The position numbers and the translations under genes were made by a program. Of a DNA stretch of 36,366 nucleotides, positions 29,165 through 36,366 are shown one piece after another. The notes below the pieces were generated by a model, which saw nothing but the letters and a program-made list of their open reading frames with translations, was not told the DNA's origin and searched no databases. How positions within the stretch are numbered: the stretch's first letter is position 1; each line of letters opens with the position of its first letter. Source of the DNA: a virus; IMG/VR virus record IMGVR_UViG_3300023172_000088, positions 1 to 36,366 of that record. One strand, written 5' to 3'.

Positions 29165-31702
29165 ATGGATGATACCCTTTTAAAGTCTCAATTTATGGGC
29201 AGAGACCAATTCACTTGGTGGATTGGTCAAGTTGCTCATCCAAAATATTGGAGAGATGGTAAAACCGAATTAAAAACATCCAACAGTGATAAAGAACTGG
29301 GGATGAGTTGGGCTTATCGTTGTAAAGTCCGCATCATTGGGTATCATCCCTTTTCTGGCAATGAACTTCATGATAAAGATTTGCCTTGGGCACATGTGAT
29401 GGTTCCTGCTAGTCAGGGAACTGGTCATGGTGCTCTTGGTGAGTCTAGTCAAATGGTCGGTGGAGAAACTGTATTTGGGTTTTTCCTTGATGGGGATGAG
29501 GGACAACAACCAGTAGTTTTTGGTGCTCTTCATAGAAATCCAAATGCAGTAAGTAAGATCGGAACTAAAGAAGTAGAGAAAGAAGGTAGTTCTAGATTCA
29601 AAGCATATTCTGGCATCGGAGCACAAAAAGCATTGAACTCTGGAATTACCCAGAGACCTCCCAAAAATGACACTGATTTAAAAACTCCAACTGAGAATGC
29701 CAGTACAGAAAGAAAACCTACTGGTGGGGCATCTAAAAACCCAGATCAAATCTATCCAGAGAGTGATGCTGAAACTGCATTTGCTGGTGGTGGAACTCAG
29801 GCAACTATTCCCAATGGTTGTGAAAGTAACTTTTTAAGTGAAATTACTAATGCGATTAGAAGTTTTATCGCAACTACTAACAGTCTTACAGCATTCCTTG
29901 GGGTTTACGTTGATGCTGTGCAGAATTTCGTCCAAGATATTGGTAGACTGGTAAGTAAAACTGGCGCCATTATTTTGGGTATCATGAAGAAGGTTTTCAA
30001 TAACCTTCGTGATCGACTGATGAAGTGGTTGGGTAAGAGATTCAGAGATTTTATTGCACTTTTTGTGCCCGAACCTCAACAACAACCAATTGCTAATGCA
30101 ATTAAGAAAATCATGGATACAATTTTTTGTATCTTTGAGAAACTTGGTATCAATGCTCGTAAGTTTATTGAAAACTTCCTTAAAAGTATCATTAACAAGA
30201 CTATTGCTGGTCCTCTTTGTGCCGCTGAACAGGCAACTGCTGCGTTAGTTTCTGCACTCCTAAAGGCACTTGATGGTCTACTTGAACCGATTATGGAGGG
30301 TATCAGTTGGTTGACTGGTGCTCTTGGAAAAGTCAGTGGTGCCTTGAGACAAGTATCTGCTTACGCAAACCAGATTCTAAGTTTCCTGGATTGTGACAAG
30401 TTAAGTTGCAGAAAAGTTACCGACTGGACTTCTGGTTGGGGACTTTCTACTCAACCAGCAAACAATCTTTCTAGTATGTTGGATAAGGTTTCCATCATGG
30501 ATGGTCTTATCACAAATGGTCAGTCGATGACTCTCGATCAACTTGCTGCAGAAGGATCTAATTTCTCCTTCCTTACTATTGTTGGTGGAGAGTATGCTGG
30601 ATTTATCGAGTGTAACAATAAGAGAGATAATCCTACATCGCAAGATGATATTGGTATCACTCCACCAGGATTTATTTTCCCCAAATGTATTCCACCAAAA
30701 GTTGAATTCGTTGGAGATGCCACTGTTGCAGCAGAAGGAGTGCCCATTGTTGCTGTGGATGGATCTATTCTTGCAGTTGTAATTACTAATCCTGGATCTT
30801 CATATGATGAAGCTCCTACAGTTGCTGTCATTGATAAGACTAACCATGGTGGTGGTGCGGATCTAGAGGCAATCCTCGATTCAAATGGAAGAGTTGTTAA
30901 TGTTGTTATCAGAGATCCTGGATTTGGTTATTGTCAAACATCTCTTGGTGATGTTATTGGATTACCTGATCAATTGCCAGGTCCAACCACTGGCCAAACC
31001 GATCCTGATATAACTCCTCCAGTTATATCTGTTCTCACTCCACCAGATAATTCTGTTGGTGTTTCTACCTTAACTTGTTTCCAATTTGAGTTTAGTGAAC
31101 CAATTCAAAGAGGATCTGGTAAAGTCACCATCATTGAGACATTATCCAATCAAGTTCATGATTCTATTGACGTAGTTGATAGGGATAAAGTAGAATTTGT
31201 TAACAGCAATACTATTAAAGTTTGTCCAACAACTCCACTTTCTCCAGAAACTGAGTATCATATCAATATTACTCAAGGGGCATTCACAGATAACAGTGGA
31301 AATCTCTATGCTGGTATTGCTAATACAACAACATATAATGTCACAACAACTGTCATTGCTGGAGTAAGTAGTGTTCCTGTTGGCATTGTTACCGATGTAT
31401 ATGTTGATCGCCCTGGTCTTGGATATACTGATGGTGACTTTGGTCAATATGGAAATTGTACTTTCGATTTCGTTTTGAATCCTCAAGGATCTATCATTGG
31501 TATTAAGAATCTTACTTGTACCGATAGATTCGAGACCCGCCCAGATATCACAATAAATACGAATACTGGGACGGGAGCAGATCTGTTAGCCGTTACTTCT
31601 TACAAACCAAACACGACCGTTATCACTACTACTCTTGGACCTGATGAACTCAAGGCAAGAGGAATTGCTATCATTAACAAAGTTCAATGTCCTGGACGAT
31701 AA
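29165..31702 (+). CDS. g5: Baseplate hub OB-fold protein, gp5-like without lysozyme
   Basis: The 845-aa protein starts with the gp5-type OB-fold (KVRIIGYHPFSGNELHDKDL, PWAHVMVP, VFGFFLDGD, PVVFGALH). A long helical region follows (about 220-430), then beta modules at about 521-596 and 736-830 sharing PG(S/L)xY and GADL patterns, and an Ig-like domain at about 615-728 (PPVISVLTPPDNSVGV, LSPETEYHINI, FTDNSGN) of Big_5 type. T4 gp5 (575 aa) carries a lysozyme domain and a beta-helix; neither is visible here. Lysis functions appear moved to the 23959 and 25706 genes. Confidence 0.8.
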   Translation: MDDTLLKSQFMGRDQFTWWIGQVAHPKYWRDGKTELKTSNSDKELGMSWAYRCKVRIIGYHPFSGNELHDKDLPWAHVMVPASQGTGHGALGESSQMVGGETVFGFFLDGDEGQQPVVFGALHRNPNAVSKIGTKEVEKEGSSRFKAYSGIGAQKALNSGITQRPPKNDTDLKTPTENASTERKPTGGASKNPDQIYPESDAETAFAGGGTQATIPNGCESNFLSEITNAIRSFIATTNSLTAFLGVYVDAVQNFVQDIGRLVSKTGAIILGIMKKVFNNLRDRLMKWLGKRFRDFIALFVPEPQQQPIANAIKKIMDTIFCIFEKLGINARKFIENFLKSIINKTIAGPLCAAEQATAALVSALLKALDGLLEPIMEGISWLTGALGKVSGALRQVSAYANQILSFLDCDKLSCRKVTDWTSGWGLSTQPANNLSSMLDKVSIMDGLITNGQSMTLDQLAAEGSNFSFLTIVGGEYAGFIECNNKRDNPTSQDDIGITPPGFIFPKCIPPKVEFVGDATVAAEGVPIVAVDGSILAVVITNPGSSYDEAPTVAVIDKTNHGGGADLEAILDSNGRVVNVVIRDPGFGYCQTSLGDVIGLPDQLPGPTTGQTDPDITPPVISVLTPPDNSVGVSTLTCFQFEFSEPIQRGSGKVTIIETLSNQVHDSIDVVDRDKVEFVNSNTIKVCPTTPLSPETEYHINITQGAFTDNSGNLYAGIANTTTYNVTTTVIAGVSSVPVGIVTDVYVDRPGLGYTDGDFGQYGNCTFDFVLNPQGSIIGIKNLTCTDRFETRPDITINTNTGTGADLLAVTSYKPNTTVITTTLGPDELKARGIAIINKVQCPGR

Positions 31703-32263
31703 ATGGCTGATCAACCCAAATACTATTTTAGACAATTTCCTGGATTCAGAACAACTTCTGGTGTCAAAATCACCAAGGGTGCTGATAAAGGAAAGACTAC
31801 TGACTATGGAGTTATCACTGATAACGCCCAGGGTTATGTGTGGTATAAAGATGGAGTATCCAGACAAAGATGTCTCAAGACATCCATGGATCTTTGTGGT
31901 CAAAAATGTAAGAAAGATGAACCCGCAAAGATCATTCAAGCAGAGAACGGTGCAATCATTATTGAGGCACAGTATGGTGACGTTGTTATCAAAGGCAGAA
32001 ACGTCAGAATTGAATCAACAGCAGATGATGGAGAGGTAACGATCCTCTCTGGTAAACACATTTATCTCAAGGCTGCTGTTACAAACATCAAAGGAACCAC
32101 GGTCAATGTTCTTGCGTCTCATGATTTGAGAATGGGTGGTCAGTTTATCAATGCTAGTGCTGGTATTACTTTTGAAGCATCCACATTAACTGATTTCGTT
32201 AAGGCATCTTTCCTTGGAAAGTTGATGATCGGTATTCAGAGATTCACGGAGTTCTTAGAGTAA
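31703..32263 (+). CDS. Beta-helical spike protein (gp5 C-terminal-like), 186 aa
   Basis: The central part has repeating short strands with alternating Val/Ile: NGAIIIEAQYGDVVIKGRNV, RIESTADDGEVTILSGKHIY and TNIKGTTVNVLASHDLRM. This fits the intertwined beta-helix of gp5/VgrG needles. The gene begins right after the OB-fold protein stop, so the spike seems split from the hub into its own chain. The N-terminus (YYFRQFPGFRTTSGVKI) may dock to the hub. Confidence 0.72.
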   Translation: MADQPKYYFRQFPGFRTTSGVKITKGADKGKTTDYGVITDNAQGYVWYKDGVSRQRCLKTSMDLCGQKCKKDEPAKIIQAENGAIIIEAQYGDVVIKGRNVRIESTADDGEVTILSGKHIYLKAAVTNIKGTTVNVLASHDLRMGGQFINASAGITFEASTLTDFVKASFLGKLMIGIQRFTEFLE

Positions 32264-33117
32264 TGGGATTTGTTACTCCTATCGGAATGGTTGGCGATAA
32301 GTTAATCGTCGGAGCCATTGATACTTCTTTTCTAGCCAGTGTTACTGCAGTTACCCCAGGAACAACAGTCCTGAATGGTCCTGTCTATGCTGGTGCTGCT
32401 TTTGGTGTTGGTGTTGCTCGAGCAACAGTAATGATTGGTCCACCTTTATCGGTATCTCTTCCAGCCTCACTTGAAGTTACTGGTATTACAAATATATTTG
32501 GCGTCCTTAATGTAATCTCTGTCAGTACATTTACTGGACTGACAACTAAACTTGGAACAACTATTAAAAATGCGTTGAGTCTCAAGAATGGCATTGACAT
32601 TAAAAATGCTCTCAACCTTGGTAATGCAGCAGGTGTAGATAACGGTACACGAACTGTTAATGGTATCTTGGTCGTTAATGGTATTTTGAAAGCGAACGGA
32701 ACTATCTCTACTCCTGCAATTACTGCGGCATTTGGTGCTTTTTCTTCAGTTGCTGCGCCTTTCAAACAGTTTGATATTCCTCATCCAACCAAACCTGGAT
32801 ATAGACTTAGACATACATGCCTTGAAGGTCCTGAGATTGGTGTGTATTGTAGAGGTGTTCTTGAAGGGAAAGATGTAATTGAACTTCCCGATTATTGGAG
32901 AGGACTGGTAAGGCAAGAATCTATCACAGTCAATTTGACTCCTAAAGAAATATATCAAGAGTTATACTATGAGATTATCGACTGGGGAACAAAAATCAAA
33001 GTCAAAAACAATGCTTCTGCTCCAGTAAATTGTAGTTATACAGTATATGGAGAAAGAAAGGACATCGAAAGAATCCAAGTTGAATATGAAGGGGAGGAAA
33101 TAAACAATGGCGTATGA
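32263..33117 (+). CDS. Tail-tip or fibre-like structural protein, 284 aa
   Basis: The N-terminal part is Gly/Val/Thr-rich, with beta repeats (TTVLNGPVYAGAAFGVGVAR, LKNGIDIKNALNLGN). The C-terminal part has KQFDIPHPTKPGYRLRHTC, LEGPEIGVYCRG and VIELPDYWRGLV, a domain I recall from many marine phage virion proteins. A PAAR-like spike tip at the N-terminus is possible but not supported by a motif. It overlaps its neighbours by 1 and 11 nt. Confidence 0.68.
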   Translation: MGFVTPIGMVGDKLIVGAIDTSFLASVTAVTPGTTVLNGPVYAGAAFGVGVARATVMIGPPLSVSLPASLEVTGITNIFGVLNVISVSTFTGLTTKLGTTIKNALSLKNGIDIKNALNLGNAAGVDNGTRTVNGILVVNGILKANGTISTPAITAAFGAFSSVAAPFKQFDIPHPTKPGYRLRHTCLEGPEIGVYCRGVLEGKDVIELPDYWRGLVRQESITVNLTPKEIYQELYYEIIDWGTKIKVKNNASAPVNCSYTVYGERKDIERIQVEYEGEEINNGV

Positions 33118-34846
33118 TGATCTTACGGGGTTAGACGCTCCTAAACTTCTCGAAGACATGAACAATAAGGAGAAGGTTCCCCTTACTCCAAAAAAGATTG
33201 CTCAAGATTTGAGATCGGACTTTGGTAGTATCGAACGTCAAGTGGATCAGTTGACTGAACAATTGACAATTACTGATGCCATCCTCGACCAGTATGATGA
33301 TCTGATTATCAAAGTAGATAATAAGATATTCAGTCCACAAGATTTCACTGCAGAAATCAATGCTGCTATTGATGCAGTATCTAATGCATACAAGGCAAGG
33401 ATTGCTGCTGGATGTAGGAATGATCTTGCGTGGGTATTAGTAGAACAGGACAAGTTGTGGAATAAAGCATTTGGTGGTCAAGTAGATGTTTCTGTGTATG
33501 AGTGTAAGAAAGACCCTGCGACTAGAGTCCAACAGAATTACTATGGCGTAAAATACTATAAACGACCCAAAGATAGGGATTATGGTGCAAATGTCGTAGA
33601 TCAGATTAGGAATGGTACTATTGACGCACTCACAACTGTTTTGGTGTTGTTTGATGAAAATGCTGGAGACTTCGTTGGTCTTGCTAGTACTGATGGTGTT
33701 GTCTGGTCTGCCCCTCAGGGAAGAAATACTGGAGTTTCTTCCATAATTACTATTGGTGATTTCATCACTGATGATCTCGATGATCCAAAGATCTTTACCA
33801 CTGGCAATCTTCCCACAGTAGTTGGTTTAGGTACTACAAGTTACCCAGCAGAAAGAGTATCCGTCTCTGGATTTACTACTTCGGGTGAGTCTAGATTTTA
33901 TGGTGACAATCAAACAGGAATCTTGACAACATACTCTATCGGTGATTTTATCTATGCTGATGGTGTATTTCCTAATGGAACTACTATTACTGGATTCGGA
34001 ACTGCTTTATCCACTCAAACCATTATCGACGAGGTTGGAGTAACCACTTCAATTGAAATTGATATTGATTATGCAACAACCTCTCAGCCATCTATTGCTA
34101 CTACTTCGGGACATATCCTTCAGGTAGGTATTGTTTCTACATATCCAGCAGTATTTCTAAGCACATTCACTCAAGTTGGTGGTGCGAACACTGGATTTAC
34201 TATTGTTAGACCGCCAGAAATCGGTGGAATTACTTTCGATGAAAGCAAGAATCCTATTGATCCCGTTGAGATTGGTATGCTTGCATCGGGAAAGGTAGGT
34301 TTTGGGAATAAGATTGCCTTGGTAAACAATGGAGATTCACCTTCAACTAAATCTTGGCATGAAGTTAGAGAAGAACCTCAACCAGGTGTAGGTGCTGGAT
34401 ACATTGAACATTGGGAAGGTAATCTTCTTTGGCCTACTTTAGAGACAACTTCCATTTCTGGATATGCTGGATCTACTGCCATCTACTCTACTAGTATTAA
34501 TTATGCTACTGAAGGTCAAAGAGTGACCGTAAATAGTGGTTCTGGAAGTACGGCTTCGAGTAAGATTGGAACGACTGGTGTTTCTCCTTTGTCTCCATCC
34601 AATTGTGCGGAACTTGATGCCGCCATTGCGTCTGCGGAATCTAACAGAGATGCAATAATCAGTGCCAATACTCCAAAAATCAACTATTATTGTGGTGTAA
34701 CTCAAAGTCTGAGAGACCTCAGGGATGAGAAACAAACTCAAGCATGGTCATTCCTACAGGGGATTGGAAGTCTTAACGCCAAAAAGGCAGAGGACACTGC
34801 AAGAGCTGAACAAATGGAAAACATTGATTGGTCCGAATTTGAGTAA
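33107..34846 (+). CDS. Virion structural protein, 579 aa
   Basis: The N-terminus has a helical segment (LDAPKLLEDMNNKEKVPL, then a likely coiled coil to about residue 60). The middle is rich in Thr/Ser/Gly beta repeats, as in fibre or baseplate appendages, and the C-terminus is again helical (LRDLRDEKQTQAWSFLQG). No enzyme motif is seen. GGGGAGG lies upstream of the ATG. It ends the baseplate block; a wedge or fibre-connector role is inferred from position. Confidence 0.72.
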   Translation: MAYDDLTGLDAPKLLEDMNNKEKVPLTPKKIAQDLRSDFGSIERQVDQLTEQLTITDAILDQYDDLIIKVDNKIFSPQDFTAEINAAIDAVSNAYKARIAAGCRNDLAWVLVEQDKLWNKAFGGQVDVSVYECKKDPATRVQQNYYGVKYYKRPKDRDYGANVVDQIRNGTIDALTTVLVLFDENAGDFVGLASTDGVVWSAPQGRNTGVSSIITIGDFITDDLDDPKIFTTGNLPTVVGLGTTSYPAERVSVSGFTTSGESRFYGDNQTGILTTYSIGDFIYADGVFPNGTTITGFGTALSTQTIIDEVGVTTSIEIDIDYATTSQPSIATTSGHILQVGIVSTYPAVFLSTFTQVGGANTGFTIVRPPEIGGITFDESKNPIDPVEIGMLASGKVGFGNKIALVNNGDSPSTKSWHEVREEPQPGVGAGYIEHWEGNLLWPTLETTSISGYAGSTAIYSTSINYATEGQRVTVNSGSGSTASSKIGTTGVSPLSPSNCAELDAAIASAESNRDAIISANTPKINYYCGVTQSLRDLRDEKQTQAWSFLQGIGSLNAKKAEDTARAEQMENIDWSEFE

Positions 34847-35013
34847 TGGATGATCTGCAAAAATTGAAACTCTCCAAGCATCATGTTGAATGCTTGGAGA
34901 TTCTTTTATGTGACAATGAGTGGTCTCATTATTTGAATAGTAGCCTGATCTCAATTAAGTATGAACTAGATCGACAGATTAATCTTTTGGAGAATGCCAA
35001 TGGGAATGTATGA
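34846..35013 (+). CDS. Small helical protein, 55 aa
   Basis: TAATG junction with the large structural gene. The product (MDDLQKLKLSKHHVECLEIL at the start) is helical and charged. The stop overlaps the next gene by 14 nt. A small chaperone for the preceding protein is possible, without evidence beyond position. Confidence 0.65.
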   Translation: MDDLQKLKLSKHHVECLEILLCDNEWSHYLNSSLISIKYELDRQINLLENANGNV

Positions 35014-35347
35014 TACAATTCGTTCTTCTTACGATCTTGGAGAAGATTTTACTGATGTGACTTTACAAACTAAGGATTTAGATTGTATAATGTCAGAGTA
35101 CTGGTTGGATCCAGCTGGTAACTTATATGAAATTGATTTCACTGGTACTCAAACATTTGAGTGGAATGAAGATTCTGATACTTCTTTTCCTATTGTGCAT
35201 TGGAAACCTAATGGAACTAACGGAGTCGTAAGGGCAACATCAGTGACCGACTATATAAGAGTGATTCCCGAAAAACTGGGAGTAGATTATTACCTAACAC
35301 TTCATTTTGAAGATGGTAAATTGCAAAAACATTTTATAGAACATTGA
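35000..35347 (+). CDS. Hypothetical protein, 115 aa (MGMYDTIRSSY type)
   Basis: GGAG lies 7 nt before the ATG at 35000, so I prefer it over the ATG at 34994. The opening MGMYDTIRSSYDLGEDFTDV is a pattern I recall from many cyanophage and marine phage small proteins. The rest is beta-rich with FEWNEDSDTSF and DYYLTLHFEDGKLQ. Function unknown. Confidence 0.75.
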   Translation: MGMYDTIRSSYDLGEDFTDVTLQTKDLDCIMSEYWLDPAGNLYEIDFTGTQTFEWNEDSDTSFPIVHWKPNGTNGVVRATSVTDYIRVIPEKLGVDYYLTLHFEDGKLQKHFIEH

Positions 35348-35532
35348 TGGAACCACAGAATACTCAGGCATTTGGTACTGAACTTTTGATGCAGAATGCT
35401 AATCTGCTTGCAAAAGATTTGTACGAGGCCACAGAGAGAATCAAACAACTTGAGAGACTTGTTACAGATCTTCGACGTGATGTCGATTCTCAGAAGTTTT
35501 TCATGGATCGACTACTAGATGAACATGAATGA
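35347..35532 (+). CDS. Small coiled-coil protein, 61 aa
   Basis: ATG at 35347 shares a base with the previous stop. The product has a long amphipathic helix (LLAKDLYEATERIKQLERLV, then DLRRDVDSQKFFMD), typical of a dimeric coiled coil. The last 14 nt overlap the next gene. Confidence 0.68.
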   Translation: MEPQNTQAFGTELLMQNANLLAKDLYEATERIKQLERLVTDLRRDVDSQKFFMDRLLDEHE

Positions 35533-35767
35533 AACAGCAGTAATTTATTCTAACGGAAGTCAAGAATGTGAGCGCATGGCAATGCTGCTCCGATCTTTAG
35601 GGGGAGAGTTCCATGAATATCTCCTCGGAGTTGACTTTAGTGACAAACAATTTCGTATGGAATTTGGATCTGAAGCAACGTATCCACAATGTGCTATCGG
35701 TCACAAACATATCGGCAGCATGAAAGAGACACTACAGTATATGAATGAACAGGGAATGTTTTTATGA
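35519..35767 (+). CDS. Degenerate glutaredoxin-like protein, 82 aa
   Basis: The order of elements is that of glutaredoxin: strand TAVIYSNG, active-site position SQEC, helix, cis-Pro loop (TYPQC) and IGSMKETLQYM. The first catalytic Cys is replaced by Ser14, leaving Cys17, so normal dithiol or monothiol chemistry at the N-terminal Cys is not possible. It may bind glutathione or act as a scaffold. A start at 35525 is an alternative. It overlaps both neighbours. Confidence 0.75.
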   Translation: MNMNETAVIYSNGSQECERMAMLLRSLGGEFHEYLLGVDFSDKQFRMEFGSEATYPQCAIGHKHIGSMKETLQYMNEQGMFL

Positions 35768-35916
35768 CTAAGAGAGAATTTATTGACAGTAATGGTAACT
35801 CCTGGGAGTGGGAAGAAACCTCCGAGGTTACCAAGGCAGTTGCCCGTCTTCATGAAGATATTCGCACTCGTGAAGCACGATACAAAAAGGAAGGGGTGGA
35901 CACTTCAGAGAACTGA
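35764..35916 (+). CDS. Small charged protein, 50 aa
   Basis: ATGA overlap with the previous gene. The product (MTKREFIDSNGNSWEWEETS at the start) has a short beta start and a helical basic part. No family is known. The next promoter begins 5 nt after its stop. Confidence 0.65.
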   Translation: MTKREFIDSNGNSWEWEETSEVTKAVARLHEDIRTREARYKKEGVDTSEN

Positions 35917-35920
35917 CCCC

Positions 35921-35949
35921 TTGACGAATCCCGCCAGACACCGTATATT
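35921..35949 (+). promoter_or_regulatory. Sigma70-type promoter before the tRNA genes
   Basis: TTGACG (35921-35926), a 17-bp spacer and TATATT (35944-35949) match 10 of 12 positions. It would drive the ORF at 35974 and probably the tRNA genes, favouring early tRNA supply. Confidence 0.72.
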
Positions 35950-35973
35950 AGTATTGTTCAACACACAACCCCA

Positions 35974-36150
35974 ATGAACGAAGAGTTTCTCACCCGTATC
36001 GTTGCCGACATCGAACGCAAGACGTTCTATCTTTATTCCAACGAGGGTGATTCTAAAGTGATGGAGTGTGAAACCTCCGAACAATTCCTTTCTGTACTTG
36101 ATGTTTGCAAGAATCAGTGTCAAAATGGTGAGTTAGTATTTGCTCCTTGA
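35974..36150 (+). CDS. Small hypothetical protein, 58 aa
   Basis: It starts 25 nt after the promoter -10 and has no clear ribosome site. The product starts MNEEFLTRIVADIERKTFYL and contains VMECETSEQFLSVLDVC, with three Cys. Codon choice is more GC-rich than in the neighbours. It precedes tRNA-Leu by 6 nt, so both are likely on one transcript that is processed. Confidence 0.68.
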   Translation: MNEEFLTRIVADIERKTFYLYSNEGDSKVMECETSEQFLSVLDVCKNQCQNGELVFAP

Positions 36151-36156
36151 TAATAT

Positions 36157-36241
36157 GGGAGCGTGGCGGAATCGGTAGACGCACCAGACTTAAAATCTGT
36201 TGGGCATTGTGCTCGTGGGGGTTCAAGTCCCCCCGCTCCCA
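36157..36241 (+). tRNA. tRNA-Leu (anticodon UAA)
   Basis: The acceptor stem GGGAGCG/CGCTCCC is perfect, with discriminator A. The anticodon loop is CTTAAAA (36189-36195), anticodon TAA at 36191-36193. A long variable arm and the T-loop GTTCAAGTC confirm a class II tRNA. CCA is not encoded. It reads UUA and UUG codons, which are frequent in AT-rich phage genes. Confidence 0.97.
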
Positions 36242-36267
36242 TATTAACTACATAGTATACAATAATT

Positions 36268-36341
36268 GCCACTATAGCTCAGCTGGATAGAGCAACGGTT
36301 TTGTAAACCGTAGGTCGTCGGTTCAAGTCCGACTCGTGGCT
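36268..36341 (+). tRNA. tRNA-Thr (anticodon UGU)
   Basis: A 74-nt cloverleaf: D-arm AGCTCAGCTGGATAGAGC, anticodon stem ACGGT/ACCGT with loop TTTGTAA (anticodon TGT), T-stem GTCGG/CCGAC. The acceptor stem GCCACTA/TCGTGGC has one U-C mismatch at pair 6-67. CCA is not encoded. It reads ACA and other ACN codons. Confidence 0.95.
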
Positions 36342-36357
36342 TTCCTCTTCGGAGGAA
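36342..36357 (+). other. UUCG hairpin after tRNA-Thr
   Basis: TTCCTC, loop TTCG and GAGGAA form a 6-bp stem directly after the tRNA discriminator base. There is no T-run before the window edge, so it may help 3' processing rather than terminate. Confidence 0.55.
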
Positions 36358-36366
36358 TAGGTGGTG

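Overview
The window is a piece of a T4-like marine cyanomyovirus genome, that is, a contractile-tailed phage of Synechococcus or Prochlorococcus. The evidence is the combination of T4 core genes (33, 59, 32, 53, 48, 4, 54, 26, 27, 5) with cyanobacterial auxiliary metabolic genes (psbA, psbD, petE, talC, cp12), plus thyX, phoH, three 2OG-Fe(II) oxygenase-like genes, many tiny ORFs joined by ATGA or TAATG overlaps, and tRNA genes. The DNA is AT-rich, and psbA is visibly richer in G+C than its surroundings. Almost all of the window is coding; the longest gap (1565-1790) is the psbA promoter and structured leader.

Layout. 1-1564: end of an unknown gene, a small ORF, a strong terminator and a divergent flavin-dependent tryptophan halogenase. 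1565-4785: photosynthesis block with promoter, structured psbA leader, psbA (D1, Glu130 form), a UUCG-loop terminator, psbD (D2), a small ORF and secreted plastocyanin (petE). 4782-7142: small ORFs, two 2OG-Fe(II) oxygenases, a glutaredoxin and an HNH nuclease. 7143-10290: a consensus promoter, a structured leader, two YRG-motif mini-proteins and a run of very small genes, many with one membrane segment. 10291-11769: a promoter and an operon with talC and a second glutaredoxin. 11770-18497: small conserved genes, a third oxygenase, thyX, phoH, a PD-(D/E)XK exonuclease, late-transcription co-activator gp33, helicase loader gp59, a DUF1825-like gene and ssDNA-binding gp32. 18523-18555: a terminator almost identical to the one at 249-282. 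18554-22042 (minus strand): gp53, gp48, a gp3-like protein and gp4. 22069-34846 (plus strand): gp54, gp26 with a likely -1 frameshift into the next ORF, two large hub/tape-measure-like proteins carrying lysozyme-like and CHAP-like domains, gp27, cp12, a gp5-like OB-fold hub, a beta-helical spike and tail-tip or fibre proteins. 34846-36366: small ORFs, a degenerate glutaredoxin, a promoter, tRNA-Leu(UAA) and tRNA-Thr(UGU).

How the parts fit. D1, D2 and plastocyanin would keep photosynthetic electron flow going during infection. CP12 would damp the Calvin cycle while TalC would favour the pentose phosphate route, supplying NADPH and ribose for nucleotides, which ThyX also supports. gp33, gp59 and gp32 belong to T4-type late transcription and replication. 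The two opposed baseplate and neck blocks appear to be served by late-type promoters that face each other across gene 4.

The most interesting signals are: a textbook -1 frameshift cassette at the end of gene 26; a baseplate spike whose gp5 functions are divided among several polypeptides; a three-hairpin psbA leader; a consensus promoter followed by a hairpin leader at 7189-7295; a 45-bp terminator repeated 18 kb apart; and cp12 lying between the hub genes. Function calls are made by eye from motifs; no database search was possible.
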